A stretch of 64,000 nt of DNA from Nocardioides coralli. GTDB lineage: Bacteria; Actinomycetota; Actinomycetes; Propionibacteriales; Nocardioidaceae. Shown one piece after another: positions 61,959 to 64,000 of the stretch; the first letter of the stretch is position 1, and each line of letters opens with the position of its first letter. The stretch lies in assembly GCF_019880385.1 (NCBI RefSeq), contig NZ_CP082273.1, positions 2,666,001 through 2,730,000 on the forward strand. Reading direction: 5' to 3'. A model generated the notes under the pieces. That model saw nothing but the letters and a program-made list of their open reading frames with translations, was not told the DNA's origin and searched no databases. The translations under genes were made by a program, and so were the position numbers.

Positions 61959-62729
61959 TCACCGCCCGATCGCGATGACGGGGACGCGGTCCTGGTCGAG
62001 CCGGCCCATCACCCTGCGCAGGAACCACCGCGGAGCGCTCACACACCCGGCGGTCGCGCCGTCGCCGTTCACGTGCAGGAAGATCGCGCCGCCGCGGTGA
62101 CGCACCTGTCGGGCGTTGAAGCTGGTGACGACCGAGAACTCGTACTGCCGCGGGTAGTCCGCGAGCCGCTCGCTCGCGTCGGGGTGGCCGGGTCCCAGCC
62201 ACCACCGGAAGCCGCCCTGCGCCCTGGTCCGGAAGCGGTTGTAGTGGGCGGACTCGTTGTCGAGCACCCAGTAGTCGCCGCCGCGCACCCGGTGGTAGCT
62301 CGGGTCCCAGGACGGCCGCTTCGCGCCCATCCCGAAGGCCCACGGCAGCCGGTACGTGCCGAGCGGCGTCCTGCCCGAGCCCTGCACCCGCTGGCGCGGG
62401 CGGACCAGGCCGTTGTAGCCGATCCGCCCGTCGTGGGCACGCCACACCGCGTGCCACTGCCCCCGCTTGACCCGCCAGAACGTGACCCGGGCGTGGTGAC
62501 CTCGGGTGCGGTTGACCGTGACCGCCTGCCGGGTGTTCCTGCGCAGCCGCACGGTGACCCCGTCGAGCCGCACGGTCTTCTTCCTCCCCGTCGCCGCCGG
62601 GGCACCGGTCCAGGGCCGACTCGTCGCCGTCTGATCGGTGGCGCTGTGGTTGACGGCCCGGTCGGTGGCGGCTGCCGGGGTGACGGCGAGGACGGTGGTG
62701 GCCAGGACGAGCGAGATCAGCAGCTTCAC
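61959..62729 (-). CDS. Secreted L,D-transpeptidase-like (YkuD-type) protein
   Basis: A 256-residue exported protein: signal MKLLISLVLATTVLAVTPAAA, then a basic region and a YkuD-like domain with the active-site stretch FLHVNGDGATAGCVSAP (His and catalytic Cys, HxxG and SxGC-like). Such enzymes cross-link peptidoglycan through meso-DAP. The gene sits inside the LigD operon: the ligase stop overlaps its GTG by four bases, and the polymerase follows five bases later. This is an odd neighbourhood for a cell wall enzyme. Confidence 0.84.
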   Translation of the reverse strand: MKLLISLVLATTVLAVTPAAATDRAVNHSATDQTATSRPWTGAPAATGRKKTVRLDGVTVRLRRNTRQAVTVNRTRGHHARVTFWRVKRGQWHAVWRAHDGRIGYNGLVRPRQRVQGSGRTPLGTYRLPWAFGMGAKRPSWDPSYHRVRGGDYWVLDNESAHYNRFRTRAQGGFRWWLGPGHPDASERLADYPRQYEFSVVTSFNARQVRHRGGAIFLHVNGDGATAGCVSAPRWFLRRVMGRLDQDRVPVIAIGR

Positions 62730-63655
62730 GAGAGATCCTCCGGGGCGAGGTCGGACCTGACCCCCTGGAACGACGGCTGGCGCAGGCGATCGTAGCCGAG
62801 GCCGTGGGTGTCGACGTCGACCACGACGACCGGCTCCACCCAGTGGGTCCCCGTGGCGTCGACGCGCGGCACCTCGTCGGCGAACGGGCTCCCCGTCGTC
62901 GCGAGGGGGACGAGCAGCTCCTGCAGGGCCCGGGCGGTCGCACCCGTGAGTCCGCTGCCGACCCGGCCGCGGTACATCAGCCCCTCGGCCGTCGGCTCAC
63001 CCACGAGCACCGCCGCCAGCCGGTCGGTCGTGTCGACCTGCGGACGCCAGCCGCCCACCACGAAGGAGGCGCGGTGGCGGTGGGCCCGCTTGAGCCAGTC
63101 ACGGCTGCGCGTGTCGAAGCGGTAGCGCGAGGACAGCCGCTTGCTGACCACACCCTCCAGCCCCTGCTCGCGGGTCGCGTCCCAGAGCATCTGCCCGTCG
63201 GCGTACGTCGCCGGCACCTGCCAGCCGCTGAGGCCGAGGTCCTCCAGCAGCTGCCGGCGCTCGGCCAGCGGTCGAGCGGTGAGGTCCTCGCCGTCGAGGC
63301 GCAGCAGGTCGAAGACCATCAGCGTCGCCGGGATGCGCTCGGCGAGCCGGAGCGCCTCGGCCGCCTTCCGGACGTGCATCCGGTGCTGCAGCACCCGGAA
63401 GTCGGGGATCCCCCGGTCGTTGAGCGCGATCACCTCGCCGTCGACGAGCAGGTCACGGCCGCCGAGAGGCGGCGTGCTGAGGTCGGGCCAGGCGGCCGTC
63501 ACCACGTTGCCGTTGCGGCTGTACATCCGGGCCACGCCGTCGGTGACGTCGACCAGCACCCGCACCCCGTCCCACTTCACCTCGTGGACCCACTCCTCAC
63601 CCGTGGGCGTGGTGTCCGTGGTGGTCGCGAGCATGGGGCGCATGGCGGCCATCAT
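62726..63655 (-). CDS. ATP-dependent DNA ligase (LigD ligase domain type)
   Basis: A 309-residue stand-alone ligase: motif I KWDGVRVLV with the adenylated Lys near residue 28, GRDLLVDGEVIAL, FDLLRLDGEDL, EGVVSKRLSSRY and the OB-fold with RGRVGSGLTGATARALQELL. With the polymerase 61049-61954 it makes a split LigD system. Start 63655 is uncertain; ATG 63652 or 63643 could also serve. It overlaps the transpeptidase by four bases. Confidence 0.93.
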   Translation of the reverse strand: MMAAMRPMLATTTDTTPTGEEWVHEVKWDGVRVLVDVTDGVARMYSRNGNVVTAAWPDLSTPPLGGRDLLVDGEVIALNDRGIPDFRVLQHRMHVRKAAEALRLAERIPATLMVFDLLRLDGEDLTARPLAERRQLLEDLGLSGWQVPATYADGQMLWDATREQGLEGVVSKRLSSRYRFDTRSRDWLKRAHRHRASFVVGGWRPQVDTTDRLAAVLVGEPTAEGLMYRGRVGSGLTGATARALQELLVPLATTGSPFADEVPRVDATGTHWVEPVVVVDVDTHGLGYDRLRQPSFQGVRSDLAPEDLS

Positions 63656-63667
63656 CGTGGGGAGGCG

Positions 63668-64000
63668 TCAGGCACGGGCGGGGAGCACGCAGAACTCGTT
63701 GCCCGAGGGGTCGGCGAAGAGCCGCCACGGGAGCTCGCCCCACTCGGGGTGGAACTGCTCGCGGCCGCCGCGCTCGGTGATGCCCGCCGCCACCACGTCG
63801 GCGTCGTCGCTCACCTCGAGCCGCACGTCGAGGTGGAGCCGGTTCTTCGCGGCCGCCTTGGGCTGAGGCTCGGGGCAGAGCTCGAGCAGCGGCCCGCGCC
63901 GGCTCGGGTGGCGCAGGCTCTGGTCGGCCACCCCCGGTGCGGCGGTCCAGCCGGTGAGCCACGACCAGAACTCTGCGTCGCGTTCCGGGTCGGCGGAGTC
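63668..64000 (-). CDS. VOC/glyoxalase-like protein (5' end outside window)
   Basis: The frame is open to the end of the window, so the true start lies upstream. The visible 110 residues include DPERDAEFWSWLTGW, then NRLHLDVRLE with the metal-binding His, and LFADPSGNEFCVLPARA, the Glyoxalase_6 pattern. A GTG at 63931 could be an internal start, but residues before it still fit the family. It lies 12 bases before the ligase gene. Substrate unknown. Confidence 0.82.
   Translation of the reverse strand, partial: DSADPERDAEFWSWLTGWTAAPGVADQSLRHPSRRGPLLELCPEPQPKAAAKNRLHLDVRLEVSDDADVVAAGITERGGREQFHPEWGELPWRLFADPSGNEFCVLPARA

Overview
The window is very GC-rich chromosomal DNA from an actinobacterium, most likely Nocardioides or a close relative in the Nocardioidaceae. 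The clues are a SARP-type regulator, a chaplin-like protein, an F420-type oxidoreductase, a mycothiol-family enzyme, a WS/DGAT acyltransferase, DUF3039, DUF3048, DUF6318 and DUF222/HNH proteins, a Tad pilus cluster, split LigD proteins, and a tmRNA tag ending in ALAA. The taxonomic call is inference. I found no insertion sequences, prophage genes, CRISPR arrays, rRNA or ordinary tRNA genes. No gene-free stretch exceeds about 300 bases.

Layout. 1-2440: small metabolic genes (esterase, nicotinamidase, DUF3303, DUF1697, a mini zinc-ribbon). 2510-5025: two secreted proteins, one built from seven chaplin-like repeats. 5193-13430: HPPD with a divergent Lrp regulator, an IclR regulator, a helicase with DUF3039, YqgE, a TetR regulator divergent from an unknown gene across twin palindromes, a small kinase and a DUF3048 lipoprotein. 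13528-19004: SDR, HIT protein, M15-type peptidase, secreted FlgD-like protein and P450. 19107-25720: a small secreted protein divergent from a 1416-residue SARP-STAND-TM-WD40 regulator, then a secreted S33-type peptidase. 25724-34000: a NarL-type two-component system, a membrane protein, two lipoproteins, a TetR/mycothiol-enzyme pair and WS/DGAT.

34162-43585 is the trans-translation and division block: ssrA, smpB, ftsE, ftsX, an M23 coiled-coil hydrolase and prfB. Small accessory genes interrupt it, including an HNH gene with a LexA-like box. 43659-47713 holds a CAP protein, gluconokinase plus gluconate permease, and an MFS exporter. 47883-52395 is a compact Tad pilus operon (tadA, tadB, tadC, pilin-like peptide, three TadE/TadG-like proteins). 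52575-60808 has a GAF sensor kinase, a subtilase with a Trp-rich tail, an F420-type reductase, an SDR, an OmpR-type two-component system whose kinase has a degenerate ATPase domain, and a signal-peptidase-like protein lacking the expected serine. 61049-64000 carries a split LigD system (ligase, L,D-transpeptidase-like protein, polymerase, in transcription order) and a partial VOC protein.

The most interesting signals are the chaplin-like repeat protein with its partner, the phased CGGTAYC heptamers at the SARP promoter, two TetR twin-operator regions with the same 19-bp spacing, the LexA-like box at the HNH gene, the peptidoglycan-enzyme gene inside the LigD operon, and two apparently catalytically dead homologues (signal peptidase, histidine kinase).
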